This document shows, piece by piece, positions 9,189 through 19,147 of a stretch of DNA of 64,000 nucleotides. The DNA is from Methylobacterium sp. Leaf123 (GTDB taxonomy: Bacteria > Pseudomonadota > Alphaproteobacteria > Rhizobiales > Beijerinckiaceae): assembly GCF_001423405.1 (NCBI RefSeq), contig NZ_LMNS01000038.1, forward strand, positions 124,001 to 188,000, in the 5' to 3' direction. Position 1 is the stretch's first letter; every line of letters begins with the position of its first letter. The position numbers and the translations under genes are program-made. The notes beneath the pieces are model-generated. The model was not told the DNA's origin. It did no database searches and saw only the letters and a program-made list of their open reading frames with translations.

Positions 9189-10030
9189 CGGACCTGTCCG
9201 GCCACAAGCCCTTCCTCGCCGCCTGCGTGCAGATGCGCGGCGGCCGCGATCCGGCCGTCAACCGCGAGGCCGCCGTGCAGGCGGTGCGCGAGGCGGCCCG
9301 CCGGGGCGCGGCCTATGTGCAGACGCCCGAAACCACCTCGCTGATCGAGCGCGACCGCGCCGCCCTGTTCGAAAAGGTCGGACCGCAGGAGCGCGACGCC
9401 ACGCTCGCCGCCCTCCGAGAGGTCGCGCGGGCGGAAAAGATCGTTCTCCAGATCGGATCGCTCGCGATCCGCGAGGGCGAGAAGATCGCCAACCGCGCCT
9501 TCCTCATCGACGCCGCGGGCGAGATCCAAGCGGCTTACGACAAGCTCCACCTCTACGACGTCGATCTGCCCAACGGCGAGAGCTGGCGCGAATCGGCGAC
9601 CTATTCGGGCGGCGATTGCGCCGTGGTCGCGCAGACGCCGCTGGCCAGCCTTGGGCTGACGATCTGCTACGATATCCGCTTTCCCGCCCTCTACCGGGCG
9701 CTGGCCGAGGCCGGTGCCACGGTGATGACCGCGCCGGCCTGCTTCACCCGCCAGACCGGCGCGGCGCATTGGCATATCCTGCAGCGGGCGCGGGCCATCG
9801 AGACCGGCTCCTTCATGATCTCGGCGGCGCAAGGGGGCCGGCACGAGGACGGACGCGAGACCTTCGGCCACTCGCTCATCGTCGATCCCTGGGGCCGCAT
9901 CCTCGCCGAGGCCGAGGGCGACGCGCCGGGCATCATCCTCGCCGAGATCGACCTCGCGCGGGTCGCGGATGCACGCGCCCGCATTCCCACCCTGTCCCAC
10001 GCGCGCAGCTTCGGCGTGCGCCGCGCCTGA
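9185..10030 (+). CDS. Nitrilase-superfamily carbon-nitrogen hydrolase (Nit1/deaminated-glutathione-amidase type)
   Basis: Cytoplasmic amidase of 281 residues with the Glu-Lys-Cys triad of the nitrilase superfamily. The Glu is in VQTPETTS, the Lys in AYDKLHLYD, and the Cys in TICYDIRFP. Relatives of the Nit1 branch hydrolyse deaminated glutathione. Coupling to grxC by a 4-bp overlap supports a repair role in glutathione metabolism, but this is inference. ATG 9185 is fixed by the overlap; longer in-frame upstream sequence would read through grxC. Confidence 0.9.
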   Translation: MTDLSGHKPFLAACVQMRGGRDPAVNREAAVQAVREAARRGAAYVQTPETTSLIERDRAALFEKVGPQERDATLAALREVARAEKIVLQIGSLAIREGEKIANRAFLIDAAGEIQAAYDKLHLYDVDLPNGESWRESATYSGGDCAVVAQTPLASLGLTICYDIRFPALYRALAEAGATVMTAPACFTRQTGAAHWHILQRARAIETGSFMISAAQGGRHEDGRETFGHSLIVDPWGRILAEAEGDAPGIILAEIDLARVADARARIPTLSHARSFGVRRA

Positions 10031-10051
10031 AGCCATCCCATCTCAAGCATC

Positions 10052-10141
10052 AACCCGAAAGGTGGTCTCCGGCTTTCGGAAAAGATGATGCAGAAATAAG
10101 AGGATAGAGCATCGTCCCGGATCCGGCATCCGGGACGATGC
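10052..10141. repeat. Dispersed palindromic repeat, family R2, with a perfect 14-bp hairpin
   Basis: The segment GGCTTTCGGAAAAGATGATGC is followed by a perfect inverted repeat: the 14-bp arm GCATCGTCCCGGAT at 10109-10122, a 5-base loop, and the opposite arm at 10128-10141. Related GCATCGT...CGAAA...GGACGATGC units occur at 51570-51608, 61655-61703 and 61721-61766. It sits between two co-oriented genes. Confidence 0.7.
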
Positions 10142-10151
10142 CCTAAGGGCC

Positions 10152-10628
10152 ATGATCCTTTTCACGCTTGCCTGCGATTCGGGCCACCGGTTCGAGAGCT
10201 GGTTTCCCTCCAACGCGGCCTATGACGAGCAATCGGCCCGCGGCCTCGTCACCTGTCCGTTCTGCGACTCGGCCAGAGTCGCCAAGGCGCCGATGGCCCC
10301 GGCGGTGGCGCGCACCGACCGTGGCCGGGCCGAGGCGCCCGCGCCGCAGCTTCCGGTTCCGGCGGCGCCGGCCGAGGTGCCGGTGCCGATGCTCGCCGCC
10401 GAGCCGGAGCGGCAGTTGCGCGCCCTGCTGCGGGCCGTGCGCGAGCACGTCGTCTCGACCGCCGAGCATGTCGGCGACCGCTTCGCCGACGAGGCGCGGG
10501 CGATCCATTACGGCGATGCGGAAGGGCGCCCGATCTACGGCGAGGCGAGCCCGAAGGAGGCGCGGGCGCTGATCGAGGAGGGCATCGAGGTCATGCCCCT
10601 GCCGCCGGCACCCGACGACCGGCACTGA
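10152..10628 (+). CDS. DUF1178 family protein
   Basis: Small cytoplasmic protein of 158 residues. The N-terminus looks like a degenerate zinc ribbon (Cys8, His12, then Cys35 and Cys38 in TCPFCDSARVAK). A Pro/Ala-rich linker follows, then a conserved helical C-terminus with GDRFADEARAIHYGDAE and GEASPKEARALIEEGIEVMPLP. It is widespread in alphaproteobacteria beside grxC and nitrilase genes, as here. Its function is not known. Confidence 0.88.
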   Translation: MILFTLACDSGHRFESWFPSNAAYDEQSARGLVTCPFCDSARVAKAPMAPAVARTDRGRAEAPAPQLPVPAAPAEVPVPMLAAEPERQLRALLRAVREHVVSTAEHVGDRFADEARAIHYGDAEGRPIYGEASPKEARALIEEGIEVMPLPPAPDDRH

Positions 10629-10673
10629 CGACCGACACGGATGCCTGGACGGAAGGTGGGGCTCAGACCAAGT

Positions 10674-10709
10674 CTCAGTGAGCCTGCCCCATAGGTCCGT
10701 CTCACTGAG
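10674..10709. repeat. Inverted repeat, 9-bp arms
   Basis: CTCAGTGAG at 10674-10682 is perfectly complementary to CTCACTGAG at 10701-10709. It lies in the convergent gap between the DUF1178 gene and the LOV kinase, next to a second hairpin. Confidence 0.5.
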
Positions 10710-10747
10710 GTCCGGCGGACGACCGCCGCCGCGCCGTCGCGCGGGCA

Positions 10748-10776
10748 GACTTCGATGAGGCAGGCTCATCGAAGTC
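10748..10776. terminator. Perfect 12-bp hairpin between convergent genes
   Basis: GACTTCGATGAG (10748-10759) pairs perfectly with CTCATCGAAGTC (10765-10776) around a 5-base loop. It lies 6 bp past the LOV kinase stop. There is no clear T-tract, so it may be a stem-only terminator or a repeat end. Confidence 0.5.
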
Positions 10777-10781
10777 CGGTA

Positions 10782-11846
10782 TCAGGCCCCGATGCGGTCG
10801 GCCGGGAGGCGGAGTTCGACGGCGGTGCCCGCCGGGTCGCGCGGGCGGACGCGGATCGCACCGCCGATCTGCCGGCTCAGAACCTCGATCAGCGTCGCCT
10901 CGAAGCTCCCGTCGCCCGCCGCGCTCAGACCGATTCCGTCATCCTCCACCGTCACCGTGACGTCGGCCCCGTCGCGGGTGATGCGAACGGTCAGCCGTCC
11001 GGCCCGGGATGGGAACGCGTGACGGATGGCGTTGGAGACAACCTCGTTGACGATGAGCGCGAGCGGTCCCGCCGCCTCGGGCCGGACGCGGAGCGGCGCG
11101 AGATCGAGCACGAGCGCGACGTCGCGCCGGCCCGAAGCCTCCACCAGGGTCTCGGCGATTTCGCCGACGAGATCGGCCAGATCGTGGCCCGCATTGTCCT
11201 CCGTCGGGGGAGGCTGGCGGTAGAGCGTGCTGAGGGCATCGATGCGCCCGAGCGCCTCGCCGAGCGCCGCACGAACCGCCGGATCGGGGCTGTTGCCGCT
11301 CTGAAGCGTCAACATGGCCGAGATCATCTGGAGATCGTTGCGGGCGCGGTGTCCGATCTCGCGCAGCAGCAGGGCGTTCGCGTCGAAGGCGGCCCGCGTC
11401 CGGTCGCGCTCGGCGGCGAGCGCGTGGCGCTCGCTCACGTCGAACTGCGAGGCGAAGTAGAACAGCAGCGTGCCGTCCTCGTCGTGGACGGGGCTGAGAT
11501 ACAGCGCGTTGTGGAAGGTCGAGCCGTCCTTGCGGTAGTTCAGGAGTTCTTCGTTCACGTCCCGCTCGGCATCGACCGCCGCACGGATCCGCGCCACCGC
11601 GTCGAGATCGGTGCCGGGCCCCTGCAGGAAGCGGCAATTGCGGCCCGTCACCTCCAGCCGCGTGTACCCGGTGAGCCGCAGGAACGCGTCGTTGGCATAG
11701 ATGATCGGATTGTCGAGCCGGTGCGGATCGGTGATGATCATCGCCATGCGCGTGGCCCGCACGGCGCCCGCGAAGAGATCGCCCGTGCCGGAACGGATGC
11801 TGGCCCGAACCCGCTCCGTCAGCTGCCAGTCGCCGCCGGACTCCAT
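10782..11846 (-). CDS. LOV-domain (blue-light) sensor histidine kinase, HisKA_2 type
   Basis: Soluble kinase of 354 residues with no membrane segment. The N-terminal PAS domain is a true LOV domain: GRNCRFLQG at residues 68-76 with photoactive Cys71, plus the flavin-contacting Asn103 (LLNYRKDG), Asn113 (FHNALYLSP) and Gln134 (FASQFDV). A HisKA_2 phospho-acceptor helix follows with His166 in [14 protein letters not shown], then a HATPase domain ([21 protein letters not shown]). Blue light should form the flavin-cysteinyl adduct and alter kinase activity. It diverges from msrA. No response regulator lies beside it. Confidence 0.92.
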   Translation of the reverse strand: MESGGDWQLTERVRASIRSGTGDLFAGAVRATRMAMIITDPHRLDNPIIYANDAFLRLTGYTRLEVTGRNCRFLQGPGTDLDAVARIRAAVDAERDVNEELLNYRKDGSTFHNALYLSPVHDEDGTLLFYFASQFDVSERHALAAERDRTRAAFDANALLLREIGHRARNDLQMISAMLTLQSGNSPDPAVRAALGEALGRIDALSTLYRQPPPTEDNAGHDLADLVGEIAETLVEASGRRDVALVLDLAPLRVRPEAAGPLALIVNEVVSNAIRHAFPSRAGRLTVRITRDGADVTVTVEDDGIGLSAAGDGSFEATLIEVLSRQIGGAIRVRPRDPAGTAVELRLPADRIGA

Positions 11847-12020
11847 CCGTTGCCGATTGCTCCTCAGGTGCGAATGGCGCGGCCGGAGCCGCAGAGGGCG
11901 CAGCCTCGCCTGACCCCGTCGCCAAAGCAGACGGCGATGACCATATCAAGCGAAATCGAGCGGAACGCAGACCGGCGCTCCGATCCGCGCCATACCCCGC
12001 CATCACCAGAGGAAACAGCG

Positions 12021-12680
12021 ATGCTTCTGTTCCGCAAGCGGCCCGAAATGCCGGCCCCGTCCGAAGTGCTGCCCGGCCGGCCGCATCCCCTGCCGACCGC
12101 CGAGCGCCATTTCGTCAACGGCAATCCCTTGAAGGGCCCCTATCCGGAGGGCGTGGAGACGATCGTGCTCGGGCTCGGCTGCTTCTGGGGCGCCGAGCGC
12201 AAGTTCTGGGAATTGCCCCAGGGCGTCCACGTCACCGCCGTGGGCTATGCCGGGGGCACCACCCCCAACCCGACCTACGAGGAGGTCTGCTCCGGGCTCA
12301 CGGGACACAACGAGGTCGTCCTGGTCGCCTATGACCCCGCCGTGCTGCCGCTGGAGGCCGTGCTCAAGACCTTCTTCGAGAGCCACAACCCGACGCAGGG
12401 GTACCGCCAGGGCAACGATGTCGGCACCCAGTACCGCTCCGGCATCTACACGGGCAGCGAGGCCCAGGCCGCTTCGGCACGGGCGGTGCGCGATGCCTAT
12501 GCGCAGGCGCTCGACGCGCGGGGCTACGGGGCGATCACGACGGAGATCGTGCCGCTGGAGAGCTTCTACTTCGCGGAAGAGTACCACCAGCAATACCTCG
12601 CCAAGAATCCCGGCGGCTATTGCGGGCTCGGCGGCACCGGCGTGTCCTGCCCCGTCGGGGTCGGCGTCGCGGCGGCGTGA
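12021..12680 (+). CDS. msrA: Peptide methionine sulfoxide reductase A
   Basis: Reduces the S-form of methionine sulfoxide in oxidised proteins. The 219-residue product has the catalytic Cys54 in LGCFWGAER and recycling cysteines Cys201 and Cys210 in the tail ([14 protein letters not shown]). ATG 12021 has an AGGAAA ribosome-binding site 7 bp upstream, which favours it over an in-frame ATG at 11940. It is transcribed away from the LOV kinase, and the 174-bp gap must hold both promoters. Confidence 0.95.
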   Translation: MLLFRKRPEMPAPSEVLPGRPHPLPTAERHFVNGNPLKGPYPEGVETIVLGLGCFWGAERKFWELPQGVHVTAVGYAGGTTPNPTYEEVCSGLTGHNEVVLVAYDPAVLPLEAVLKTFFESHNPTQGYRQGNDVGTQYRSGIYTGSEAQAASARAVRDAYAQALDARGYGAITTEIVPLESFYFAEEYHQQYLAKNPGGYCGLGGTGVSCPVGVGVAAA

Positions 12681-12741
12681 TTCTCTGCCCGGCCCGGCAA
12701 GGGCGGTCCAAGCTTGACCGTCTTGCGGGGCCGGTGCGCCC

Positions 12742-13287
12742 ATGCCAAATCCCGGCCCCTCGGATGGCCGGGATCGAGAGACAATGCTGGAACGTGGCTT
12801 CGAACGCTTTCTCTTCGCCTGCCGGTGGCTGCTGGCGCCGTTCTACGCCGCGCTGACGGTCGCCCTCGTCGTCCTGCTGGTCCGGCTGCTGCTGGAACTC
12901 GGCCACGTCGTCACGCATGCCTTCGAGTCCACCGAGTCGCAGACCATCCTCAGCGTTCTGGCATTGGTCGATCTGACCTTTACCGGCTCGCTGCTGATCA
13001 TCGTGATCTTTTCGGGCTACGAGAACTTCGTCTCGAAGTTCGATCACACCGACCACAAGGACTGGCCCGCCTGGATGGGCACCATCGACTTCAGCGGGCT
13101 CAAGCTGAAGCTGATCTCCTCCATCGTCGCGATCTCGGCGATCCAGCTCCTGAAGTCGTTCCTCGATCTGAAGAACTACACCGACCGCGACCTGTACTGG
13201 CTGGTCGGCATCCACATGGTGTTCGTGGTGTCCGGCCTGCTGATGGCGCTGACCGACCGGCTCTCGGCCGGACACCACGAGAAGTAA
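12742..13287 (+). CDS. YqhA / UPF0114 family membrane protein
   Basis: Inner-membrane protein of 181 residues (167 if it starts at the in-frame ATG 12784, just before LERGFERF). Four hydrophobic segments are visible at about residues 25-50, 65-95, 115-140 and 150-172. Family blocks include FSGYENFVSKFDH and WMGTIDFSGLKLKLISSIVAISAI. The family is widespread but has no settled function. It converges with mepA, with only 7 bp between the stops. Confidence 0.85.
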   Translation: MPNPGPSDGRDRETMLERGFERFLFACRWLLAPFYAALTVALVVLLVRLLLELGHVVTHAFESTESQTILSVLALVDLTFTGSLLIIVIFSGYENFVSKFDHTDHKDWPAWMGTIDFSGLKLKLISSIVAISAIQLLKSFLDLKNYTDRDLYWLVGIHMVFVVSGLLMALTDRLSAGHHEK

Positions 13288-13294
13288 GCAGGCT

Positions 13295-14224
13295 CTACCG
13301 CGCGTGCAGCACCGCGCGGCAGGCGTCCGGCAGGCCGGCGAGGGTCATCGGCGGGCGCGGCTTCGGCGGGGTTTTGGGCTTGGGCGGGTGCAGCACCGCC
13401 GCGCTGAACCAGTAATCGAGTTCGGAGCCGCAGCCGTCGCCGGGGGGCGGGGGGGCTTGGTCGTCGCAGGCGCCGTCACCGGCCGGGCAGGCGAGGCGGA
13501 TATGGTAGTGGTAGTTGTGCCCGTACATCGGGCGCACCTTGGTGAGCCAGCCGCGATCCCCGCCCGCCTCGCGGCACAGGGCCTTCTTGATCGCCGCATT
13601 CACGAAGATCCGCGCCACCTCCGGCTGCTTGGCCGTCATGCGGATCAGCGCGGTGTGCTGGCGCGTCCAGACGTCGGGGTCGATGTCAAGCCGGTCCGAG
13701 CGCACCATGTCGGTGGCCGAGGTTTCCTCGCGCTCGGCCCGGGTCATGCGGTGCTCCGGCATCGGGGTGAGCCAGACATCCACGTCGAGGCCGAGCTGGT
13801 GCGAGGCGTGGCCGGTGAGCATCGGACCGCCGCGGGGCTGCGACATGTCGCCGACGAGAAGGCCGGGCCAGCCGGCTTGCGGCGCGCGGGCGGCCAGCCG
13901 CTCGATGAAGTCCACGAGATGGGGCGTGCCCCACATCCGGTTGCGCGAGGGCCGCATCACCTGCCAGGTCGCGCCGTCGAGGGCCAGCGCTTCACCGCCG
14001 GAGAAGCAGCCCTTGGCGTAGGAGCCGAATGGCCGCGCCGGCCCGCTGCTCGGCCCGGTGACGCGGCCGAACAGGGCCTTGGCCGGCGTCGAGGGATCGT
14101 TAGGGTTGGCGAGCGGCGGAAGCGGCTTCGGGTTGACGCTGCCGCGGTCCTGCGCCGCAGCCGGGCTCAGCAGCGCCGGGAGGGCAAGCGCGAGGGCAGG
14201 GAGTGTCAGGCGGGTCAGCGGCAT
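13295..14224 (-). CDS. mepA: Penicillin-insensitive murein endopeptidase
   Basis: Periplasmic LAS-family zinc peptidase that cuts D-Ala-mDAP cross-links in peptidoglycan. The 309-residue product has a signal peptide (ALALPALLSPAAAQ), the first metal motif in GHASHQLGLDVDVW, a conserved block EVARIFVNAAIKKALC, and the second metal/catalytic motif GHNYHYHIRL. A Cys- and Pro-rich C-terminus follows. Start ATG 14224 is taken because the signal peptide begins there. Confidence 0.93.
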   Translation of the reverse strand: MPLTRLTLPALALALPALLSPAAAQDRGSVNPKPLPPLANPNDPSTPAKALFGRVTGPSSGPARPFGSYAKGCFSGGEALALDGATWQVMRPSRNRMWGTPHLVDFIERLAARAPQAGWPGLLVGDMSQPRGGPMLTGHASHQLGLDVDVWLTPMPEHRMTRAEREETSATDMVRSDRLDIDPDVWTRQHTALIRMTAKQPEVARIFVNAAIKKALCREAGGDRGWLTKVRPMYGHNYHYHIRLACPAGDGACDDQAPPPPGDGCGSELDYWFSAAVLHPPKPKTPPKPRPPMTLAGLPDACRAVLHAR

Positions 14225-14341
14225 GCGCGGTGGCTCGTCCGGGATGTCGGGGCAGGGTGGGGCAAGAGTGTAGGCAGAACTGGCCGGAACGTGCCCGGCC
14301 GCATGGGCGTTTTTTATGGCAAGCTGTAACAACGTTGCAGG

Positions 14342-14746
14342 ATGATCGCCATGGATCCGGTTCCTTCCGACGCTGCGGCCCAAACGGCGCTCGCGCCCCG
14401 CAGCCTGATCGCCAGCGATCGCGTCATCGGCACCGAGGTGCGCCGGGCCGACGGAAGCAAGGTCGGCCGCATCGAGCGGCTGATGCTCGACAAGCGCTCG
14501 GGCCGCGTCGCCTACGCGGTGATGAGCTTCGGCGGCTTCCTCGGCATGGGCGAGGAGTATTACACGCTGCCCTGGGCGGTTTTGCGCTACGACCCCGGCC
14601 TCGACGCCTACGTCGTCGACATCACCGAAGAGCAGTTGCGCGACGCGCCCGCCCGCTCGCCGGAGGGCGGCGACCCGGAGGATGAGCGCGCCTGGGAGGA
14701 GCATGTCCACCGCTACTACAATGCGGCCCCGTATTGGGGGATTTGA
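14342..14746 (+). CDS. PRC-barrel domain protein
   Basis: Cytoplasmic protein of 134 residues with one PRC-barrel domain (about residues 22-98: SDRVIGTEVRRADGSKVGRI, then YAVMSFGGFLGMGEEYYTLPW). The C-terminus is acidic and ends EEHVHRYYNAAPYWGI. PRC barrels occur in photosystem H subunits and RimM but also in many stand-alone stress-linked proteins like this one. No precise role can be given. The start may be ATG 14342 or ATG 14351. Confidence 0.8.
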   Translation: MIAMDPVPSDAAAQTALAPRSLIASDRVIGTEVRRADGSKVGRIERLMLDKRSGRVAYAVMSFGGFLGMGEEYYTLPWAVLRYDPGLDAYVVDITEEQLRDAPARSPEGGDPEDERAWEEHVHRYYNAAPYWGI

Positions 14747-14749
14747 CGC

Positions 14750-15097
14750 CTAAGGCCGGGTCAGGAATCCGATCGGCTCCCGCGGCGGCTGGCCGAGCCA
14801 GACCAGCACTGCCCCGAGGCCGAGCCCGAACAGGGCCGCCGGAACGAGGCCGAGCGGGGTCAGCAGAACCGTATCCGCCCAGGGTGCCGCCTGCCGGATC
14901 GCGGTTCCCAGCGCAGTGATCCGCTCCTGCGGCAAGGATTGGATCAATTCGGCGAGGCTCGTGACGCGCAGACCGTTATTCGCGATGGAGCGGGCGCCGT
15001 CGTAGCAGAGCTGCACGAAGCCCGCCGCCATCACCACGAGCCCGAGCGCCCGGCTGAAGAACGGCAGTCCGAGGAAGCGGGAAACGGTTCGCAGCAT
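14750..15097 (-). CDS. Hypothetical small membrane protein
   Basis: A protein of 115 residues with two hydrophobic segments: about residues 10-32 (LPFFSRALGLVVMAAGFVQL) and 78-105. A short loop in between contains LAELIQSLPQERI. ATG 15097 marks where membrane-protein character begins; upstream in-frame sequence is low-complexity. It converges with the PRC-barrel gene (3 bp between the stops) and lies downstream of nhaA on the same strand. I do not recognise a named family. Confidence 0.6.
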   Translation of the reverse strand: MLRTVSRFLGLPFFSRALGLVVMAAGFVQLCYDGARSIANNGLRVTSLAELIQSLPQERITALGTAIRQAAPWADTVLLTPLGLVPAALFGLGLGAVLVWLGQPPREPIGFLTRP

Positions 15098-15182
15098 GTT
15101 CACCCTCGCACGGGATGACGGGCCGGAGGACGGACCACCTGCCACCGCGACGCTTCCGGCCTGAGTAGGCCGAGGCCGGAGG

Positions 15183-16424
15183 TCAAGGCAAGCGGTCAGA
15201 CCCGGCTCCGAGGTCCCGGCGCGGTTTCGCCTCCCGCGCGGTCGCCCGGGCGAGCAGCACGGCCCCGAACAGCGCCGAGAGCAGTGAGCCGCATAGGACG
15301 CCGAGCTTGGTCTCGGTCTCGTGCAGCCCATCCGTGAAGGCGAGCGCGCCGATGAACAGGCTCATGGTGAAGCCGATGCCGCAGAGGAGCGCAACGCCGT
15401 AGACCTGGACCCAGGTCGCCCCCGCCGGGCGGGACACGAGGCCGAGGGCGGCGGCGAGCCGCACGCTCGTGAAGATGCCGACCTGCTTGCCGATGAACAG
15501 GCCGAGCGCGACGCCGAGGGTCACGGGCTCGATCAACGCCCGCGCCGGCAGGCCGAGGAGCGTCACCCCGGCATTGGCGAAGCCGAAGATCGGCACGATC
15601 AGGAACGAGACCCAGGGCGTCAGGGCGTGCTCGAGACGGTGCAGGGGCGAGGTGACGTCCTCCGGTCGGCCCGGACTCGGGCGGATCGGCACGAACAGGG
15701 CGAGCAGCACCCCGGCCACGGTGGCGTGCACGCCGGAGCGCAGGACGAACACCCAGAGGACGAGGCCCGCGAGCATATAGGGCAGGAGCGCGCGCACACC
15801 GAGGCGGTTGAGGGCGAACAGCACGGCCAGCATCCCGGCCGAGGCCGCCAGCATCGTCGCGTCGAGCTGCCCCGTATAGAACAGCGCGATAATGACCACG
15901 GCGCCGAGATCGTCGACGATGGCCACCGCCGACAGGAAGATCTTGAGGGAGATGGGCACGCGCGAGCCGAGCAGAGCGAGGACGCCCAGCGCGAAGGCGA
16001 TGTCGGTGGCGGCCGGGATCGCCCAGCCCCGCGCCGTGGACTGGCCGGCGTTGAAGGCGAGGTAGACCAGGGCCGGCACGGCCATGCCCGCCGCCGCGGC
16101 AAGCCCCGGCAGCACCCGGTCGGGCCAGGTGCGCAGGCGCCCGTCCAGCCCCTCCCGCTTGATCTCAAGGCCCACCAGCAGGAAGAACACGACCATCAGG
16201 CCGTCGTTGATCCAGTGCATCAGGCTCAGGGGCCCGAGATGGATGTGAAGCAGGTCGTGGTAGGCCGGCGCCAGGGGCGAATTGGCGACCACGAGCGCGG
16301 CGCCGGCCGCGACCATGAGCACGATGCCGCCGGCCGCCTCGTTCGTGAGGAAGCGGCGCGTCGCCGAATACGAGCGTTGCAGAGGGCGTGGGAGCGCACG
16401 GACGGCGGGAGGTGGCGGCTTCAT
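15183..16424 (-). CDS. nhaA: Na+/H+ antiporter NhaA
   Basis: Inner-membrane electrogenic sodium/proton antiporter of 413 residues with about twelve hydrophobic segments. The ion-binding aspartate pair is in [21 protein letters not shown], corresponding to Asp163/Asp164 of the E. coli enzyme. Other family blocks are [31 protein letters not shown] and [21 protein letters not shown]. It should serve pH and sodium homeostasis. Start ATG 16424 gives the usual short charged N-terminus. Confidence 0.95.
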   Translation of the reverse strand: MKPPPPAVRALPRPLQRSYSATRRFLTNEAAGGIVLMVAAGAALVVANSPLAPAYHDLLHIHLGPLSLMHWINDGLMVVFFLLVGLEIKREGLDGRLRTWPDRVLPGLAAAAGMAVPALVYLAFNAGQSTARGWAIPAATDIAFALGVLALLGSRVPISLKIFLSAVAIVDDLGAVVIIALFYTGQLDATMLAASAGMLAVLFALNRLGVRALLPYMLAGLVLWVFVLRSGVHATVAGVLLALFVPIRPSPGRPEDVTSPLHRLEHALTPWVSFLIVPIFGFANAGVTLLGLPARALIEPVTLGVALGLFIGKQVGIFTSVRLAAALGLVSRPAGATWVQVYGVALLCGIGFTMSLFIGALAFTDGLHETETKLGVLCGSLLSALFGAVLLARATAREAKPRRDLGAGSDRLP

Positions 16425-16513
16425 GCCGTGACCCGTTGCCCGCCCCGGGCCGGCACCGCAACCCGGCTGCTGAGAAAAATCATGCGGCTTGGAGAATCAG
16501 GCGGCTTGGAAAA

Positions 16514-17155
16514 TCAAGACGATTTCGCCAGCGCCGCCCGGATCAGCCGCTTGCCGTCCTCGCTCGACCATTCGGCCGGCCCCTTCATCACGCCGAGCGT
16601 GCAACCCTTGGCATCGATCAGCATCGTCGTCGGCAGCCCCGTGGAGCCGACCGCCGACTGGATCACCGGCAGCACCTTGCCCTCGGGGTCGCCGTAATAG
16701 GTCAGATGCGTGATGCCGTTGGCCTTGAACCATGCGGGCGGCTTGTCGAGGTTGCGCGTCTCGACATTGATCGCCACCACTTGGAAGGTGTCGCCGCCGA
16801 GTTCCGCCTGAAGGCGGTCGAGGGCCGGCATCTCCGCCTTGCAGGGGGCGCACCACGTCGCCCACAGGTTCACGAGGAGCAGCTTTCCGCGCAAGGCCGC
16901 CAGATCGGTCGGCGCGCCGTCCGGCCCCTTGAAAGCCACGGCGGGGGCCGGTTTCGGGGGAGCGGACGCGTCGAAAGCGGCGACGTCGCCGCGGGCCAGC
17001 GGCGCGAGCCGGGCCGCGACCGGGGCGGCTTCGGCGCAGGGGCCGGCGGCCGCGAGGTTGCCGAGGTTCGAGCCCGTCCCGTATAGGGCGAGGCCGCCGA
17101 TCAGGACGGCGGCGAGTGCGCCGCCCGCGGCAAGGATTTTCGGGGTCGCCGTCAC
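16514..17155 (-). CDS. TlpA/ResA-type membrane-anchored thioredoxin
   Basis: Periplasmic thiol-disulfide oxidoreductase of 213 residues. One N-terminal signal anchor (about 8-26) is followed by a thioredoxin domain with the active site WCAPC (Cys102/Cys105, in [15 protein letters not shown]) and the cis-Pro segment [12 protein letters not shown]. The TlpA family keeps cytochrome c or cytochrome oxidase thiols reduced. It diverges from argH, a pairing often seen in Hyphomicrobiales. A Cys at residue 40 outside the active site is also present. Confidence 0.9.
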   Translation of the reverse strand: MTATPKILAAGGALAAVLIGGLALYGTGSNLGNLAAAGPCAEAAPVAARLAPLARGDVAAFDASAPPKPAPAVAFKGPDGAPTDLAALRGKLLLVNLWATWCAPCKAEMPALDRLQAELGGDTFQVVAINVETRNLDKPPAWFKANGITHLTYYGDPEGKVLPVIQSAVGSTGLPTTMLIDAKGCTLGVMKGPAEWSSEDGKRLIRAALAKSS

Positions 17156-17194
17156 GGCCGAACCTCGTTTCGCGTGCGGAAGGTGGGATCAGCC

Positions 17195-18586
17195 ATGAGC
17201 AACCGGATGTGGGGTGGACGCTTCGCCAGCGGCCCGGCCGAGATCATGGAGGAGATCAACGCCTCCATCGGGTTCGACAGGCGGCTCGCGTCCCAGGACA
17301 TCCGCGGCTCGCTGGCGCATGTCGCGATGCTGGGCAAGCAAGGCATCCTGCCGGCCGAGGATGTGGCAGCCATCGAAGCCGGGCTCAAGTCCGTCGAGGC
17401 GGAGATCGCGCGCGGCGAATTCGTCTTCCGGCGCGAGTTGGAAGACATCCACATGGCGGTGGAGAGCCGCCTGACCGAGATCGTCGGCCCCGCCGCCGGG
17501 CGCCTGCACACCGCCCGCTCGCGCAACGATCAGGTCGCCACCGACATGCGGCTGTGGGTGCGCGACACCCTCGACGCCCTCGACGCGCAGGTCGCCGAAC
17601 TCCAGCGGGCGCTGGCCGAGACGGCGGTGAAGCATGCCGGGACGGTGATGCCGGGCTTCACCCACCTGCAATCGGCCCAACCCGTCACCTTCGGCCATCA
17701 CTGCCTCGCCTATGTCGAGATGCTGGCGCGCGACCGCGGCCGGTTCCGCGACGCGCGGGCGCGGCTCAACGAATGCCCGCTCGGCGCCGCCGCACTCGCC
17801 GGCACCTCCTTCCCCATCGACCGGCACGCCACGGCCGCCGCCCTCGGCTTCGACCGGCCGACCGCGAACTCGCTCGATTCCGTGGCCGACCGCGATTTCG
17901 CGCTGGAATCGCTCTCGGCGGCCTCGATCTGCGCGGTCCACCTCTCGCGCTTCGCCGAGGAGCTGGTCGTCTGGACCTCGGCCCAGTTCGGCTTCGTGCG
18001 GCTCTCCGACGGCTTCACCACCGGCTCGTCGATCATGCCGCAGAAGCGCAACCCCGACGCGGCCGAACTCGTGCGCGCCAAGGCGGGCCGCATCATCGGC
18101 GCGCTCACCGGCCTGCTCATCGTGATGAAGGGGCTGCCGCTCGCCTATTCGAAGGACATGCAGGAGGACAAGGAAGGCACCTTCGACGCCCTGCAATCGC
18201 TCTCGCTGTGCCTTGCCGCCATGGCCGGCATGGTGCGCGACCTCGAACCCGTGGCCGAGACGCTCAAGCGCGCGGCGGGCTCCGGTTACGCCACCGCGAC
18301 CGATCTCGCCGATTGGCTGGTGCGCGAGTTGAACATGCCGTTCCGGCAGGCCCACCACGTCACGGGCCGCGTCGTCGCGGCGGCCTCCGAGCGCAGCATC
18401 GGGCTGGAGGAACTCTCCCTCGAAGACATGCGGGCGATCGAGCCGGGCATCACGGACGCGGTCTTCGCGGTCCTCGGCGTCGAGAATTCGGTGGCAAGCC
18501 GGACCAGCTATGGCGGCACCGCCCCGGACAACGTGCGCCGGCAGGCGGAGGGCTGGCTGGAGAAGCTCGGCCCTGTGGAGAAGTAG
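17195..18586 (+). CDS. argH: Argininosuccinate lyase
   Basis: Final step of arginine synthesis, splitting argininosuccinate into arginine and fumarate. The 463-residue product has WGGRF near the N-terminus, [13 protein letters not shown], and the fumarase-superfamily signature [11 protein letters not shown] at residues 277-287. ATG 17195 follows AGGTGGGA, which decides it over the in-frame ATG at 17174. The TlpA gene is divergent; a small hypothetical gene follows on the same strand. Confidence 0.97.
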   Translation: MSNRMWGGRFASGPAEIMEEINASIGFDRRLASQDIRGSLAHVAMLGKQGILPAEDVAAIEAGLKSVEAEIARGEFVFRRELEDIHMAVESRLTEIVGPAAGRLHTARSRNDQVATDMRLWVRDTLDALDAQVAELQRALAETAVKHAGTVMPGFTHLQSAQPVTFGHHCLAYVEMLARDRGRFRDARARLNECPLGAAALAGTSFPIDRHATAAALGFDRPTANSLDSVADRDFALESLSAASICAVHLSRFAEELVVWTSAQFGFVRLSDGFTTGSSIMPQKRNPDAAELVRAKAGRIIGALTGLLIVMKGLPLAYSKDMQEDKEGTFDALQSLSLCLAAMAGMVRDLEPVAETLKRAAGSGYATATDLADWLVRELNMPFRQAHHVTGRVVAAASERSIGLEELSLEDMRAIEPGITDAVFAVLGVENSVASRTSYGGTAPDNVRRQAEGWLEKLGPVEK

Positions 18587-18683
18587 GGGCAACCCTGCGG
18601 GAACAGGCACGGAAAATGCGGCGTTCAGGATTCAGCTAACTGAGCTTGGCTATCCGACCGTCCGAACCCGCGGAGTGCCATCG

Positions 18684-18995
18684 ATGAACGTTGAGAGTTG
18701 GATCACCGTCGAGGAGACGCCCGCCCTGGCCGCCCAGGCGATGGCGGTCATCGATGCTCGCCTCGCGCGGCTCACCGATGCGGAACGAGACGCCTTCTGG
18801 GCCTCGATCCGCAAGGCCTACAACACGCCCTACAACGATCCGGTGAAGCCAGCGCAGCCCAAGCCGGTCGAGCCGACGCCCGGCCCCGCTCCGTCGGCGG
18901 TCGAGATCCGGCTTCCCGCGATTGATCCGTCGATCGACCTGCCCGCGGCGGCACTCGCCTCGGCGACGCTCGCAGCGGAGATGCGGGCGGCCTGA
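18684..18995 (+). CDS. Hypothetical protein, 103 aa
   Basis: Short protein with a helical, acidic N-terminal half (VEETPALAAQAMAVIDARLARLTDAERDAFW is the start of the pattern, residues 8-38), then a Pro-rich linker (KPAQPKPVEPTPGPAPS) and an Ala/Leu-rich tail. No signal peptide, membrane segment or known domain is seen. It lies 98 bp after argH and may be co-transcribed. I do not recognise the family. Confidence 0.55.
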   Translation: MNVESWITVEETPALAAQAMAVIDARLARLTDAERDAFWASIRKAYNTPYNDPVKPAQPKPVEPTPGPAPSAVEIRLPAIDPSIDLPAAALASATLAAEMRAA

Positions 18996-19147
18996 CACTG
19001 CATCCGGCCGGTTCAGGCGGCGTCGCCGGGTGTGGCGCATGGCCGTTTTCGGTTAATCGGAGCGGTCAGGGGTTTCCTGTTCCGCTGCGGCCCGTCATCC
19101 TGACCGTGCGTGAAGATGGCCGGCCCGGCCGTCCGTACACCCGAGTC

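Noticed and set aside
10755-12680. A long plus-strand frame reading into msrA from the LOV kinase region
   Set aside because: The part before 12021 is antisense to the kinase. The msrA start has a good ribosome-binding site at 12021.
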